From Panopea generosa (Eukaryota; Mollusca; Bivalvia; Adapedonta; Hiatellidae): a stretch of 64,000 bases of DNA. Shown here piece by piece: positions 11,722-24,851 of the stretch. The stretch's first letter is position 1. Each line of letters opens with the position of its first letter. Location of the stretch: positions 28,370,014 to 28,434,013 of the forward strand of contig CM055911.1 of the NCBI GenBank assembly GCA_029582155.1, in the 5' to 3' direction. The notes beneath the pieces were generated by a model, which was not told the origin of the DNA, did not search any database, and saw only the letters and a program-made list of their open reading frames with translations. Both the position numbers and the translations under genes were made by a program.

Positions 11722-12682
11722 TTTAGTTCGACTATTCGTGGAATAAAGAGAGCTATTCTATTCCCCCAGGCGTCAGCGTCGGCGTCACTCCTTGGTTAAA
11801 GTTTTGCATGCAAGACCCTATCTCAGTAACCATTGCATGTATTGCCTTGAAACCTTACACAAGCCTTCCTTGTCATTAACCCAACTACAATAACTAAGTA
11901 AGATAACTCTTGCATGAATATAATACAAATTATTGTCCTTGTTTAACTTAGAAATTCTGGTTAAAGTTTTGCGTACAATTACCATCAAGTCCATATCTCA
12001 CCAACCACATAATGTATTTGATTGAAACTTTACACATGTTTTCCCAGACATCAACCCTACTACAATAACTAAGTTATATAACTCTTGCCTGAATATAAAG
12101 GAAATTATTGCCCTTGTTGGACTTAGAAAAATCTGGTTAAAGTTTTGCGTGCAAGTATCATCAAGTCCATATCTCAGTAACAACTGCATGTATTGGCCTG
12201 AAATTTTACACAAGACTTCCCAGTCAACAACCCTACTACCATAACTAAATAACAAAACTCTTGCCCGAATGTAATGCAAACTATTGCCCTTCTTTCACTT
12301 AAAGTTTTGCATGCAAGTACTGTCACTTCCATATTACACCAACCGCTCAATGCATTTGATTGAAACTTTACATATGGCTTTGTGATCATAAAATCAACTA
12401 AATTAACCAAGTTGGATAACTCTTGCCAGCTTTTTTGTTGTAAATTAGGGGCTTCGTTTTACTTAAAATTTTTTAACTCATCAGTCACTGCATGCATTTG
12501 AAACTTCATACAAGATATTGCAGTTATAAGACCTACTCAATTTTGTCTATTTTGTAAGTTAGATAACTCTTATTTGCTTGGATTTGTCATCAGTCTCAAT
12601 CAAGTTTATACTTTTTTGACAAATACATGTATTCGAACATTCGAACAGACAAGCACGCTGTCCCTCCGACAGCTCTTGTTAG
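11722..12682 (-). mobile_element. Pearl/helentron-like non-autonomous element (tandem core)
   Basis: Read on the minus strand, a head AACAAGAGCTGTCGGAGGGA is followed by about five copies of a 162-176-bp unit marked by GGTTAAAGTTTTGC (plus-strand positions 11794, 11959, 12135 and about 12297 and 12461). The end carries GACGCCGACGC and a short hairpin (TTATTC-CAC-GAATAG), then TCGAACTAAAA. Head and tail share the words TCGA and ACTAT in inverted order. Pearl elements of bivalves and helentron-associated elements have this plan of subterminal inverted repeats, a tandem core and a terminal hairpin. The family assignment is by recognition, without a search. Confidence 0.6.
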
Positions 12683-14280
12683 TTCTTAAGATAATACAAT
12701 TTACTGGGGTAGCCCCGTACCCTTTCCAGCAGAGGACACCCTATCACATACACTCCCACACAAGTTCTTGGCTCCCATTTCATGAGCTTCCAGTGTACGA
12801 ATGTGCATTATTAATAAAACATTTAAAAGTCACCAAATATTGGAGTAAATAGCAACAATATTTTTTTCTAAAAACTGAAGATATCAACATTTTTCACGAG
12901 AAAACCCCGTACCCCTCCGTCACTATTGAGAATGTCCCACCCAAACGCTCACAGCCTGATGTGTCAATATTGCAACGTCATAAAACACATGCCAATTAGT
13001 CTTCCAATCCTAATCTTTAATCAGAGAAGTAACATAACAGAAATAGGCCAAAGTGCATTCTAAATTATTAAATGTGTACATTTGTTTGTCCTAAACATGT
13101 GAACGATCTGCCGTAAGATAAACAAATCATCACTCGTGGTGCTTAGACGACAATTCATCCGGTAAGAGGTTTCGTTTTATATCCATAACAGTATTTCGTA
13201 GTTAACATATTCCTGCAATGTATAGAGCTGTGGACGATGACGATCCTTGTTAATCAGATGCTCTTTTAATTTTGTTAGCTTAATTAGCGAGGTCCTCCCA
13301 GAGGCCCTCCCAGAGGGGTCTCTGTTCCTTGGATCTCATAACAAAATGGACATTATTCCCAAGTTCACCAAAGTATTTGCAATAATTCCATAAGTATTTT
13401 CCATAGATCTCTAAAATTAGGTATTTGATCCCTTGATCACTGAAAGTAATGACTGATGTTCCCTCAAACCCCCAACCTCTGCCCAGGGCTTATTAGCATA
13501 GTTTACCCCTACAGCTCGAATATTGTGATCGTGAATCAAACACATGATAATGAGACACAAGACTCTATTGCATAATTCGTCGAAAAAGCCTTATTTCATC
13601 TCAATTTTTCAATAGGTTGTGTATGCTTGAACTTTTTGTGAGTCCTAATGCTCTATCGAGTTTGAACCCTGACATAATACTGATAAATCTGTCTCAACTA
13701 TTTATTGTCAGGGCAGGGCACCAGACTAATGCCCAATGATGAATTGGTAGTAGCTCAGGGAACCAAACTTCATTTCAGACGGATAGTATTATCACTGAAA
13801 ATAGTTTATCAGCAATGTCATAAACATTAATACAAGAAAGAGTTTAAAAACATTTAAACTGATAACAGTAACACTGTACGTCACTGCTGTAGTGTTATCT
13901 AGATTTTATGCTGCACCCAGCTCTCTTCACTTGCGTTCGTCACATTACATTGTTAGGAGCTCATTGGAAAATTCGAGCCTCTCACTAAATTACTTTATAA
14001 TATTACATGGTGATATACAACGATTTCACATTATATTGGATCTTGTATTGACAGAGTCGAGCGCCATTCCTGTTTTCTATTCTACATATACTCTTACACG
14101 AGTGCGTTTAGCATTGTGGGGCATGTGTTTTCCCAGCCTTTTCATAGGGATTTAACATACCTGATTCGGAATATAGTAGGGACTGTGATAGATAAAGTGT
14201 TATCATTTCTATTTTGTTGGCTTTTTTAAATATAGAACGTGCACTTGGTTTCCGTATCATGGCAAAAGTCTTATCAAGAA
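12683..14280. other. Intergenic DNA, nothing assigned
   Basis: Contains a short tandem of CCTCCCAGAGG at about 13292-13318 and otherwise unremarkable AT-rich sequence. The open frames (for example 12574-12852 and 13892-14155) lack recognisable domains and codon bias. Confidence 0.4.
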
Positions 14281-14490
14281 GGTATGTATATTATTTCGCC
14301 CCAGTATTGGGTCAAACATTAAATTACTGGGTCCAACCCAACAGTTCTTGATCACAATTATATGTTCATTTTACACCTAAGTATTGGGTCTACCCCCTGC
14401 ACAACTAAATAATTTTTAACTGTTGGGTCCAGACCCAACAATCGACATTTGGACCCAACAATCGACTCTTGACCCATCAGTACGGTCTCA
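14281..14490. repeat. Small element with repeated TTGGGTC/GACCCAA words
   Basis: Six copies of TGGGTC or its complement lie within about 200 bp, several arranged as perfect small palindromes (TTGGGTCCAGACCCAA at about 14424-14440). The outermost pair (TTGGGTCAA near 14306 and TTGACCCAT near 14467) is inverted. It looks like a miniature inverted-repeat element, though no target duplication was confirmed. Confidence 0.4.
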
Positions 14491-15445
14491 CATTTATAAA
14501 AGACCAAATTGTCCACCACGTTTTAAACTATATATATATAAGTACGTATGTGCGCGGCATATTTATTGAATATTCTATATTATTCCCTGTTTATTTAATT
14601 GTTTTTTTTATTATCATTGTTGTTATAATTGTTTTTGTTTATTTTTTTATTGTTTTATTTCAAAATTACCATATTATATCGGTTTATACAAAATGTAAAT
14701 TGTAAAAAAAAAATATATAACAGTATGCAATATTTCAAAATATAGCAATGTTGAGTTTGTATTGGTTGGTCGATGGCTCACTTCGCATTAGAATTTAAAA
14801 TTATACATACATACACATTTAGATAAATCAGTGATCATATATTTTTTGTAGATCTATATATTGATCCATAAATGTAATCATCGCGGGACTTCAAACGACC
14901 AGTACTTAATATATAGTGTATATTCTTGTAGTTCTTCACATTTTTCTCTTAATTACAACACAGTATGCTATTAAGTATAATGTTAGATATTTTGGTAAGT
15001 AATATTATATTCTAATATCGAACGATATGAAAATTATAATTTCAAATATATTTGTACATAATTCTATTTAATAACAGAATGAAAAGGTTTTAATCTTTAT
15101 TTCGATCATGCTTTAAACGTTTATGTTAAGGCACTGGTGGGGATTTGACTTCATTGTTGAAATATGTGTACATATTAACATGCACATATACATACATGCA
15201 TATTGTATATGAATACACATATAAACACGCATATGTATCTTACAGATCCATAAAAAACATTATAAATAGTTCTCACCTCGGACATTGGCAGTAAAATGAA
15301 GGTACAAATAAATACACGTAGACTGTAATTTAAATCAGATATTCGGAACAAGCACTTTGTATAAATTCCACTTGGTCTCAAATTCCCTGGAACTAAATTT
15401 AATTTTTGCAATATGGTATTCTGTATTGTATAATACCGTTATGTA
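14491..15445. other. AT-rich intergenic DNA
   Basis: Low-complexity AT-rich sequence with CATATGTA-type runs at about 15170-15240. No gene recognised. Confidence 0.4.
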
Positions 15446-15454
15446 TTTTTATGC

Positions 15455-16860
15455 CCTAGCGCCCCCCCCCCCCCAACCCCCACACCCTCGACACCCCATA
15501 TATTTTTTTTTGGTTAGCATATAGTAATTGCAGCGTCCGTCCGTCCGTTCGTCCGTCCGGTATTTCGTTTCCAGCCAGTAACTTTGTCATGCATAGATGG
15601 ATTTTGTTGATTTTTGCTACAAATGATCAACATAACGTAACGACGTGTCGCGAGTAAGACCCACATCCGTACCTCAAAGGTCAAGGTCATAATTTGTGAT
15701 CTTTTAACAAAACGTTCAGTTTGTGTGAGATTTCGTGTCCGGCCTGTAACTTTGTCATGCAAAGATGAATTTTAATGATACTTGCTACAAATGATCAACA
15801 TAACATGACGACGTGTCGCGAGTAAGACCCATATCCTTACCAAACAGGTCAAGTTCACATTTTGAGTTTGTTTGACAACACTTTCAGTCTGTTTGAGGTT
15901 TCGTGTTTGGCCTGTAACTTTGTCATGCATAGATGGATTTTGTTAATACTAGTTACAAATGATCAAGATAACATGACGATGTGTCGCGCAGAATCCCACT
16001 TCAAACGTCAAGGTCAATTTAATTTTGGTCGATGACACTTTCAGTATGATTGAGATTCCGTGTCTGGTCTTAAACTTTGTCACCTATAGAAAATTTTCAG
16101 AAACACTTGGTTCAATTCATCAGCATAACATTACAAAGTGTCACGTGTAAGACTCACATGCATACCTCAATGGGTCAGGTCACACTTTGAATTTGTTTGA
16201 CAACACTTTTAGTCTGTGTGAGATTTCATGTGCGGTCTGTAACTTTGTCATCTATGGATAAATTTTAAAAACAATTGGCTCAGCTGATTAACATGACATA
16301 ATTAAGTGTCGCATGTACGACCCAGAGCCTTTCCTCAAAAGTCAAGGTCACATTTTCATTTTCTTTGATATTGCGTGTCTGGTCTGTGACTTTATCTATA
16401 ACTTTGCTCAATTTATCAAGATGACATGACGACGTGTCATAAGTAAATCCTAGACACGGTCACACTTTGAGTATGTATGACAATACTTTGAATCTGTTTG
16501 ATATTTCAAGTTTGTCCTTTAACTTTATCATACATCGATGGATTTTAAAAACACTTGGCTCAATTTATCAATTGATCAACAGTTGATCTGTAACTTACAT
16601 TTAGGAATTTTAAAATATCTTGACACAAGTGATCAGCTTGTCATGAAAAACTGTTGAAATACCCAGACCATTACATCAAATGTCAAGGTCAAGGTTACAC
16701 AAAGGTCAAGGTCATGCTTTAATGTAAAAAAAAACATGAAATTGCATGTCTGGTCTCAAACATGAGTCAATTACTCTTGGTATTCATTGATACGTCGCTA
16801 CATATTATATTCACAGACCATGGTGGGGGTGTGGGGGGGGGGGGGGGGGGGTGGGGGGGA
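15455..16860 (+). mobile_element. 168-bp tandem-core repeat bounded by C and G runs
   Basis: At least seven diverged copies of a unit containing ACTTTGTCATGCATAGATGG recur at 15581, 15749, 15917, 16074, 16242, 16389 and 16522, a spacing of about 168 bp with later shortening. The first units carry GTCCGTCCGTTCGTCCGTCC at their head and each has AGGTCAAGGTCA. The left end is a C run (15461-15500) and the right end a G run (16822-16860) of similar wording in reverse complement, so the ends are inverted relative to each other. This repeat type is abundant in bivalves. No coding capacity was seen. Confidence 0.6.
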
Positions 16861-16889
16861 TATGACACTAAATAGTGACATTTCTTGCT

Positions 16890-18420
16890 TAAAGTTTGCT
16901 ATATTAGGGATTCTTTTTTGTAATCTTTGATTAAATATGATTTTTTTGCTTTGTACAGTATTTTGTTTAGAACAGTGTCAAATTTATTATTTCCAAAAAT
17001 AATATCAATGTCTTTCCAATTTGTTTTAATATATTGCGACTTGGTATTGATAAATTCTCCTAAAGCAATGGAAAATTGTTTAGTAATCGCATAGTCTATA
17101 CAAATGTGTTTAATCGTCTCCGTAGCATTATTACAAAAAGTACAGAGGTTAGTTTCAGTAATGTTCATTTTTTAAACAAAGAATTAGTTCCTAAAATTCT
17201 ATGGTTAATTTTAAATTGGAACCATTGTAACTTTGTATCTTTTGTAATTAAAACGGGGAGTGCATAGAATTAAGAAAATTTCATACTTAAACGAATATTA
17301 TGTTCTTTTTCCGTTTTAGTTTTTGAAGCAGGTATGTTTCGTTCAAATAAAAATGCATTATATATTGAGCGACATCCTTTTTGTCTCTTATTATCATTGA
17401 GATAACATATGGTGACGAAGGATTTGGGCATTTACATTTAAACAGCGGAAATATAAAACTTTTTTATAACGTCTTAAACCAGCCAATATGCCTTCAAATT
17501 CTAAAAAGTTCAAATTTGAATTATACTTATTTCTAAATTCAGTTAAAGGATAAAAATCACCCTGATTATTTATTTAATCATTTATTAATATTATTCCTTT
17601 TGAGACCCAGTTATGATAATTAATGCAAGAATTTCCGACCTTAACATTAGGGTTTTGCCACAGTGGAATAAAAACAGAAATTATAACAATGCTCAGGAGT
17701 AACTGTTGTAGAAAACAATTTATATTTAATGAAAACGTCTTTTCAGAACTGATTATCAATTTTATGTAAATGTTTATTAATAAAATCGGCACCATTGTTT
17801 GTAAACTTGGCCATAAATGGATATAATTCTTTAAAAATGATCAAGTAGCTCTTACTGGCCATTAACAGTCTTCTTATCCACGTAATTTTTAAAGAACTCA
17901 TAAAAAATATCTACATCAAGCATTTTAAGCCCACCGTTAGTGTATGACTGGCTGATAACAGTAAGTTTTATTTTGTCGGGTTTGCCATTCCATAAAAATC
18001 TGAAAAATGTTCATTTTAATTCTTTAATAATTTCTTCACAATGGTCGGGGAGAGATAATATAAAATTATTAATTTTAAACATTGCTAAACTTTTAATTAC
18101 TGTAATTTTGCCTATTGGTGTTAAAACTTTTTTAGACCAGTTTATAAGAAGATTTTTTCATATCACTTATTCTGTCTTGGTAGTTTGATATGATCATAGT
18201 ATTAAGATCTACTGAAAATTGTATCCCTAATACCGTAAATTCATTAACCCAAGAAAGAATGTTGGTCTCGCAGAGCATTTGGTAATTATTTTTCATTGAT
18301 CCAGTCCATACTGCTTTTGTTTTATCAACATTCATATTAAGGCCGGAAATGTTTAGCGGTTTCTTTAGTTTCTTTAATCCAATGAAATAGGTATACATCC
18401 TTTTCTATGTCTTAAATTGA
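16890..18420 (-). mobile_element. LINE 3' fragment (L1/Tx1-like), decayed
   Basis: On the minus strand the sequence encodes pieces of a non-LTR retrotransposon ORF2 in order. First comes the end of the reverse transcriptase (SGLNMNVDKTKAVWTGSM, then FTVLGIQFSVDLN at 18132-18400). The following connector (GKITVIKSLAMFKIN, then FLWNGKPDKIKLTVI) lies at about 17900-18130. A C-terminal zinc-knuckle-like motif (LCTFCNNATETIKHI) lies at about 17100-17150. The pieces fall in different frames with stops, for example after EIIKELK near 18024, so it is dead. The 5' end is missing, as is usual after incomplete target-primed insertion. Confidence 0.75.
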
Positions 18421-21120
18421 AAAATATGTGGAGATGACAGAAATTATATCAAAATCAGTCAAGCGTGAAAATTATTGATTTTTAGTAGTAAATCACAATT
18501 ATTTCCAGTTCTAACGAATTTGGGGCACAAAACACACCATTTTCTTGCACTACAACATTCTAGTTGCAAATAATCCATCAAATGTTACATTTAAGCAAAA
18601 AAAATGTTAGACAAAATAGGGCAAAATGGAAAATATTTCCAAAATTATATAACTCAAGTATTTCTTGAATGCAATATGTTAAGACTGTAAAGTGATTTAG
18701 CAGCATTGAAGTGCACTAGATACTACCAGGCACCCATTATTGCAACTATTCAACTGGCTTTACTTATAACTGCACAATAAAAGAGGTTAAATGTGAAAAA
18801 TTGCCATATAATATGGCATGTCATGCTGGTTTGATTGGATAACAATGAAAAAAATGTCAAAAGTGGGCACATTTTCAGCACAAAATTCAAATTCAGTATC
18901 TTAGTACACATATTTTGAGCTTGGAATTCACAATCAGTACTTAAACCTACTATTTCATGTGTATTTTTGTTTCACAATGTAATTAAGATCATTTTTAGTG
19001 TTTTCAATGGTTTTTGAGTGTGTGATTTCAGCGGATAAGGCACAAGTTACCGCAACAAATTGAACATGACAATTTAACCAAATTTTCCTAAAATGGCCTT
19101 ATAAGAAAATAAAAAAAAATTGATCAACCTGCGGAAATGTTTTAAATTTTATTGCCATTTCCGTTCAAGCACCTCAGTTTCACTATTTACAGAAAAAAGA
19201 AGTTAATGCGATGAAAGTTTAGAAAATGTTGTCACGGTTGTTTAGGTCAGTTATCATCATTGCGTTTTCCATAGACTTACATTATTACGTTTGACCTAAT
19301 TTTCACTATTTCTTTCATCTGCGGACCAAAAAGTCCTATATCATATTAAAGTACTGTCCTAGACTCAAATTAAAATGTCCCCAAAATTGGGTCAAAAGTA
19401 CCACTTTTTACCACTTTTTGCCCCCTAACAGTCATGACCCACACGGTCATTTTAGTACGCAACCCTGCTCACTTAACGACTGCGTAGCAACGGTGAAAAT
19501 AGTCCAGTTTCAGCATCGCAAACTATTTTGGTCGCCATTTTTTGGGGTAAATTACGGGGGGAAATTGAAATTGTGGTCTCAATACCACGATTTTAGCTTG
19601 ATGTTCGATTCGGAAATATTTATAATAATAAAAGAAATGCTGGAATACTTTAAAAATGTAGTATACTTGCTTTGTTTGGTCAAAATATCGATTTTAACCC
19701 GCACAAAGGCCACTTTTTATGCTCCACTGTTTCGCCGTTCTTGAAAATCGCTCATTTTCGATTCACGTTTAGGCTATTATACGAATGTGTTTTTTCCTTT
19801 TTTATACAAGTGCTATAAAATCAGAGCTTTTAGTAAGTCTGCCATATTTAAACTATTATTTATAACGACGAAAAACATGCACAATACTAGTTTTTTGAAC
19901 ACCACTTGCTCGATTTTTGCGGTGGTGAAAGTGGCGAGTTCACGCAGATCTATTCTATATGCGGGTCGTCTCAAAAGTAAACGGAAGGCAACACTGTTAT
20001 TTGTTACACTCTTTTTTCTGTCAACCAAAGCTATCACCCAGAAGCACTTTATTGTACGAGTTTTTATAAAATAAATTACATCCGTTTTCAAATATTTCAT
20101 TTTTATAGGTTTTCATGACAATAGCTTCATTTATCTGGTAGACTATTGTTGCAACTAGCATAAAGATATAAAGAGCCTAACAATGTGTTTGATAGGTCAG
20201 GTTTGTTTATGAAACAATTAATAGAATAATTAAAACTGCATACTGTTTTGTACTCACCATTTAGAATTTAAAAAAAAATTAACAGTATTTTTATATTTTT
20301 TTAAAAAGGCCATTTTTATAACAAAATTTCTTTCTAACTTTTTTTATTTTTTGTTAAAAAAATCTGTATTAACGTCAAAATGTCTGATCTATGATGTTGC
20401 ATTGAATCAGTAAGTGCACTAAACACTGAATTGCTATTAAGTGTAAATAATGAAAAGAAAAATATCATTTTAAATATGCATGTAAACTGAGTTTTAACAG
20501 TAACTTAATTACACTCTTTATGTCTTTGGTTTAAGATGATGAACAAATTGGCTTAATTTATGAAACAATAATTTCAATATCCAAATGGTCCTTGCCTGTG
20601 CATTTTTCTTTTCTTCATTAAATGTATAAATATACACACTTAACACTCACAAGAACAATTAGTATATTGATATCATTGTTGTATTTAGGCTTATTTTTTT
20701 CATTGTCTTAAAAACATTTTTTTTTTATTTTCACCAATAGGATTTATTTTGTGAACAAGCAGCCCAATGCATCAGTATTACTGATATAATTTTTTTCCTG
20801 TGCATGAAACTTTACTGAGAGCTTGATTTTATTTCTAAAGATATTTTAGCATTCCATGACAAAATAATAATATTTAATTAAAATTCTAATTTTAACCAGT
20901 ATTGGGTTTCTACTGGCCTCTTAGTATTGTATACTCCAGAAAAGGCACTGCGTGGCCCATTGAATTCAAAAGGGGGATAAAAAATTAAAATTATTTTTTT
21001 AAGAGATTTACAAACAATATTGTGTTTGTTAATTGTTTCACAAGCAATTGAAACACTACAATTAGGTTTCATTTTACTGACAACATCTAAAAATGTATAC
21101 ATAAAACAATTCCTACAAAA
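18421..21120. other. Intergenic DNA, nothing assigned
   Basis: Two overlapping open frames of 95 codons on opposite strands at 19787-20100 and one of 108 codons at 19418-19744 have no recognisable motifs. Poly-T and poly-A runs are frequent at 20270-20360 and 20700-20730. No repeat family recognised. Confidence 0.35.
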
Positions 21121-21123
21121 GAT

Positions 21124-22058
21124 GATAGCAAGAGCTGCCAGAGGGACAGCGCACTCGACTATTTCGATGCTGTTCTAAAATAACAGCTTTTTCAGGAAAT
21201 AAGTACCAAATAGAAGACAAGTAAAACTCAGGGATGGAGAAATTGAACTATCATGAAAATGGATCTAAAGTTGAAATAATCTTGTACCAGCATGCATAGT
21301 TTATCACAGTTGGATACCCTTTCATGAAAATAAAGAAAAAAAGAGAAAAAAAGGATTAAATTTTACAGTAAAGAAGAAATTTTTTTTACCACTCAGAGCG
21401 GACAAAAAAATATATTTTGCCCCCAGGGTCATAGTTTTTAACAAATTTGAGAGAGTACCACAAACGGACCCTATTTGTCAAACATCTAAGATCAAGGCCT
21501 TGTACTTCAAACTTTAACCTGCTAAAAACAAAATTTCTAAGTCTAAAAGGGATATAATTCTGCCAAAATGCAATCAAGAGTTATGGTTCTTATATCTATG
21601 AGTTTCCTAAAGGATTTTGAACACACATGAGAAGTTCCATTCATGTCCAATGATAGGATGATGAAATAAGTACCAAATCAAAAACTTTAACCTCTAAAAA
21701 TCACTAACCAAAGTTTCCAAGTCCAAAAGGGCCATAACTTTGTAAATATGCAGCCCAGAGTTATGGTTCTTAATTCTGTGCGTTCCGTTGATGATACTGA
21801 ACACACATGTGAAGTTTCATTCATATTGTATGAGTGGTTGCATAGATATTTTACCTGATAAAAAACTTTAACCTGAAAAATTAAGTCCATAAAGGGCCAT
21901 AACTCTGCCAAAATGCAATTCAGATTTATGTTTCTTGTCTCTGTGTGTTCCATTGATGATGCTGAACACACAAAAACTTTAACCTGGAAAACCAACGCCG
22001 ACGCCGGAGCGAGTACAGTAGCGCCCCTACCCCCTATTCTACGTATAGTCGAGCTAAT
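21124..22058 (+). mobile_element. Pearl/helentron-like non-autonomous element
   Basis: Head AGCAAGAGCTGCCAGAGGGA followed by CTCGACTATTTCG, then diverged repeat units containing ATGTGAAGTTTCATTCAT and GGGCCATAACTCTGCCAAAA. The 3' end reads GCCGACGCCGGAGCGAGTA, then CTATTCTACGTATAGTCGAG and CTAA. The head word CTCGACTAT is the inverted complement of ATAGTCGAG at the tail. A terminal hairpin before CTAA is the expected helitron/helentron-type 3' end. Same superfamily as the elements at 11722, 25798 and 26921. Confidence 0.65.
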
Positions 22059-22059
22059 A

Positions 22060-23905
22060 AGTGAATTTACTATTTTCACATAGCATTCATAAGTAAAAAC
22101 CAAGGACCCTTTCTGGGCTCCAATAAATCCTAACCCCTTCGTTTGAACAATAGTGAACATCCTACTTTTACGATTTTTTTTATTATGCTGAATAAGAATG
22201 CATTCGACTCGCCAGTTCTTTAGAAGATTTTTGAAATTTCAAAATGTTATCCCTTTTTGGACCCCTGCTGGTTCATTTTGGATATCAAATACCCTTAAAA
22301 GGACTCAGTTTCAACAGTTATGACTAGGCTCCAGACACCATATGAATATAATAATACCAAAAATGGATGAGAAAAACATAATTTTCTGTTTTCCAATACT
22401 ATTTCTATGTAAATATCAGTCCCCTTACTGGGCCTCAATATACCCCAACACCTTCATTTGAACAAAATTCAAACTCTTCGTCATATGGATCATTTATGCC
22501 AAATATGAATTAAGTCGGCTTATCAGTTTTGGAGAAGAACATTTTTGAAATTTCAAAATTGTATCCCTTTTTGGGCCCCTGCTGGCCCCTTATGGATATT
22601 AAATCCCTTTAAAGAGCTCAGTCTCAACTGTTATTACTGAACAATGCTTCAGACAGCATTATGATTGGAATAATACCAAAAATGTATGAGAAAAAACATA
22701 ATTTCATGTTTTCTCATACTATTCCTACTTAAACATCGAAGTCCCCTTACTGGGCCCCAATACACCCTAACCCCTTGATTTGAACAAAATTCAAACTCTT
22801 CATCATATGGATCGTTTGTACCAAAAATGAATGAATTTGACTCATCAGTTTCAGAGAAGATTTTTTATTTTTGCATATTGCTATCCTATTTTGGACCCCA
22901 CCTGGCCCCTTATCGATATTAAATCCCCTTTAAAGAACTGTCTCAACAGTTATGACTTAACAACGCTTCAGTCACTAATATGATTTGAATAATTAAAAAA
23001 ACTGATGAGAAAAACACAATTTCCTGTTTTCCCTTACTATTCCTATGTAAACATGAAAGTCCCCTTACTTGGCCCCAATATATCCTGACCTCTTCATTTG
23101 AACAAAATTCAAACTCTTCATCATATGGATCATTTGTACCAAACATGAATGAATTTGACTCATCAGTTCTTGAGAAGATTTTTGATAATTTATCCCTTTT
23201 TGGGCCCCTTATGGCTATTAAATCCCCTTTAAAGCACTCAGTCTCAACTGTTGACTAAACAATGTTTCAGACACCATTATGATTGGAATAATACTAAAAA
23301 ATGGAAGAGAAAAACATAATTTCCTGTTTTCCTATACAATTCCTATGTAAAAATCAGTCTCCTTACTTGGACCCAATGGACCCTTACTTGTTTATTTGAA
23401 CAAGCGTGAAACCTCTACCGGTACTCATAGGGATCATTAAAACCAAATATAAACAAATTTGTCTAGTCGGTTCTTGAGAAAAAGATTAATAATTACTGTT
23501 AAAAATTTCCCTATATTAAATTGGTAAGTCCCTTGCACTTTCGGAGATGATTTTTGAAATTTTGAAAATAACAACTGATTAGACCCTTAGGCGGGGTCAA
23601 GTTTGACCCAAGGGTCATCTTTTGAACAAACTTGAGACCTTCATGTAACAATTCTTTGTCGTTTCAAGCCAAAGTTAACAACGGACACGGGGCTTTGCTC
23701 AAGTAAGCTAAAGGGGCCAAACTGAACCCACAGTCATGATTTGAAAAAAAAAAATGAGGGAGCCTTGCAATAAATTTGGTGAAAATATGTGAAATGGTTT
23801 TAGAGAAAAAATCATCTGAAGCAAAAGTTAACGATTAACGATAGGCACAGGGTGATCACAAAAGCTCATCATAATGAGCCTTCAGCTCAGACTAGCAAAA
23901 ATTCA
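22060..23905 (+). mobile_element. About 315-bp tandem-core element with 3' hairpin
   Basis: Roughly five diverged copies of a unit with ACATAATTTCCTGTTTTCC and CCCCTTACTGGGCCCCAATA recur at about 22375, 22691, 23011 and 23311 (spacing 300-320 bp). The 3' end at about 23860-23895 contains GCTCATCATAATGAGC, a hairpin, then a second stem TGAGCCTTCAGCTCA and CTAG. A hairpin followed by CTAG is again helitron-like. The 5' boundary adjoins the previous element and was not resolved. Confidence 0.55.
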
Positions 23906-24119
23906 TTCTTATTTAAACATAATTATAATCATATATTACCCCTACATGATCTGCAAGTTATTTTTAACTATTTCTAGTATTAAACGGCACAAATTTTGAA
24001 TTGGAAATAATCCTCTTTATATTCTCACATTCACAAGTAGCACACATGTAAATTTTAGTACAACAGGTGTATTGGTTTCTATTTTTTTTTGAAAGGTTTA
24101 ATGCCATTTTCAACACATT

Positions 24120-24330
24120 TCAGGTTATATAATTATGGCATATCCCGTTTTATTGGCGGAGAAAGACCACAGAATGAATCTGAGTAGAACTATTGTCCTT
24201 CAGCATTCTCAGTGAGTCACATAAAAGTATTTTGAGCGAGCGCTACTCGAAACTAAGCGGTGAGTGGCAATTGATCTCGAGATGGCGCCTTAAGACTTCT
24301 CGGCCACAGACCCCTCTATTGATTTTAACA
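24120..24330 (-). mobile_element. tRNA-derived SINE (Leu/Ser-tRNA-like head)
   Basis: On the minus strand the head TGTGGCCGAGAAGTCTTAAG resembles the A box and variable region of a class II tRNA (Leu or Ser), and TAGTTTCGAGTAGC stands at the B-box position. The tail (GACAATAGTTCTACTCAGAT, then TCTTTCTCCGCCAATAAAAC) matches the SINE at 56440-56655. Two copies sharing both head and tail establish the family. Confidence 0.7.
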
Positions 24331-24851
24331 ACTTGCACCTCATCGCATAAGCCCTCGTGACCTTTGGCCAAGAAAGCTAATAGAATCTAGGGTTCGGACC
24401 ATTTTCGTTTAATACTATCATTTGAGTTGCTCTTTTATTTGGTCGTTTGAACAAATTTTTATATGCCTTTTCTTAACAATATTTCTGTCATCAAACAGAA
24501 AGTAACATATTTCTCTCTTTTTCTTCCCTGAGAAGACGGTACAATCATTTACTTATCTAATAAGTTGTATTAATTTGTCATATAGAACAAAGACTTCAAT
24601 TAAAAGGAAACAGTAAGTCAGCATAATTTATCTTTATTGTTTTGACTATTTCCAAGTTACAAAATAAAGTCAGCAGCGCATTTATCATGTAATCAGCTAG
24701 ATCTTCCTTCTGGAAATTGACCAGACCTGAAAATAATAAGATAATTATATTGGGAATGTAACTTGAAACTCAAGTTCTACCAGCACAATAAGTAAGCAAG
24801 TTTGATTGTATGTACACAAAACTCCTACATATTTAATTTATATCTAAATAT
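24331..24851. other. Intergenic DNA, nothing assigned
   Basis: AT-rich sequence between a SINE and the next repeat element; no gene or motif recognised. Confidence 0.4.

Noticed and set aside
19418-20100. Three 95-108-codon open frames on both strands
   Set aside because: They overlap on opposite strands, lack recognisable motifs and show AT-driven composition.
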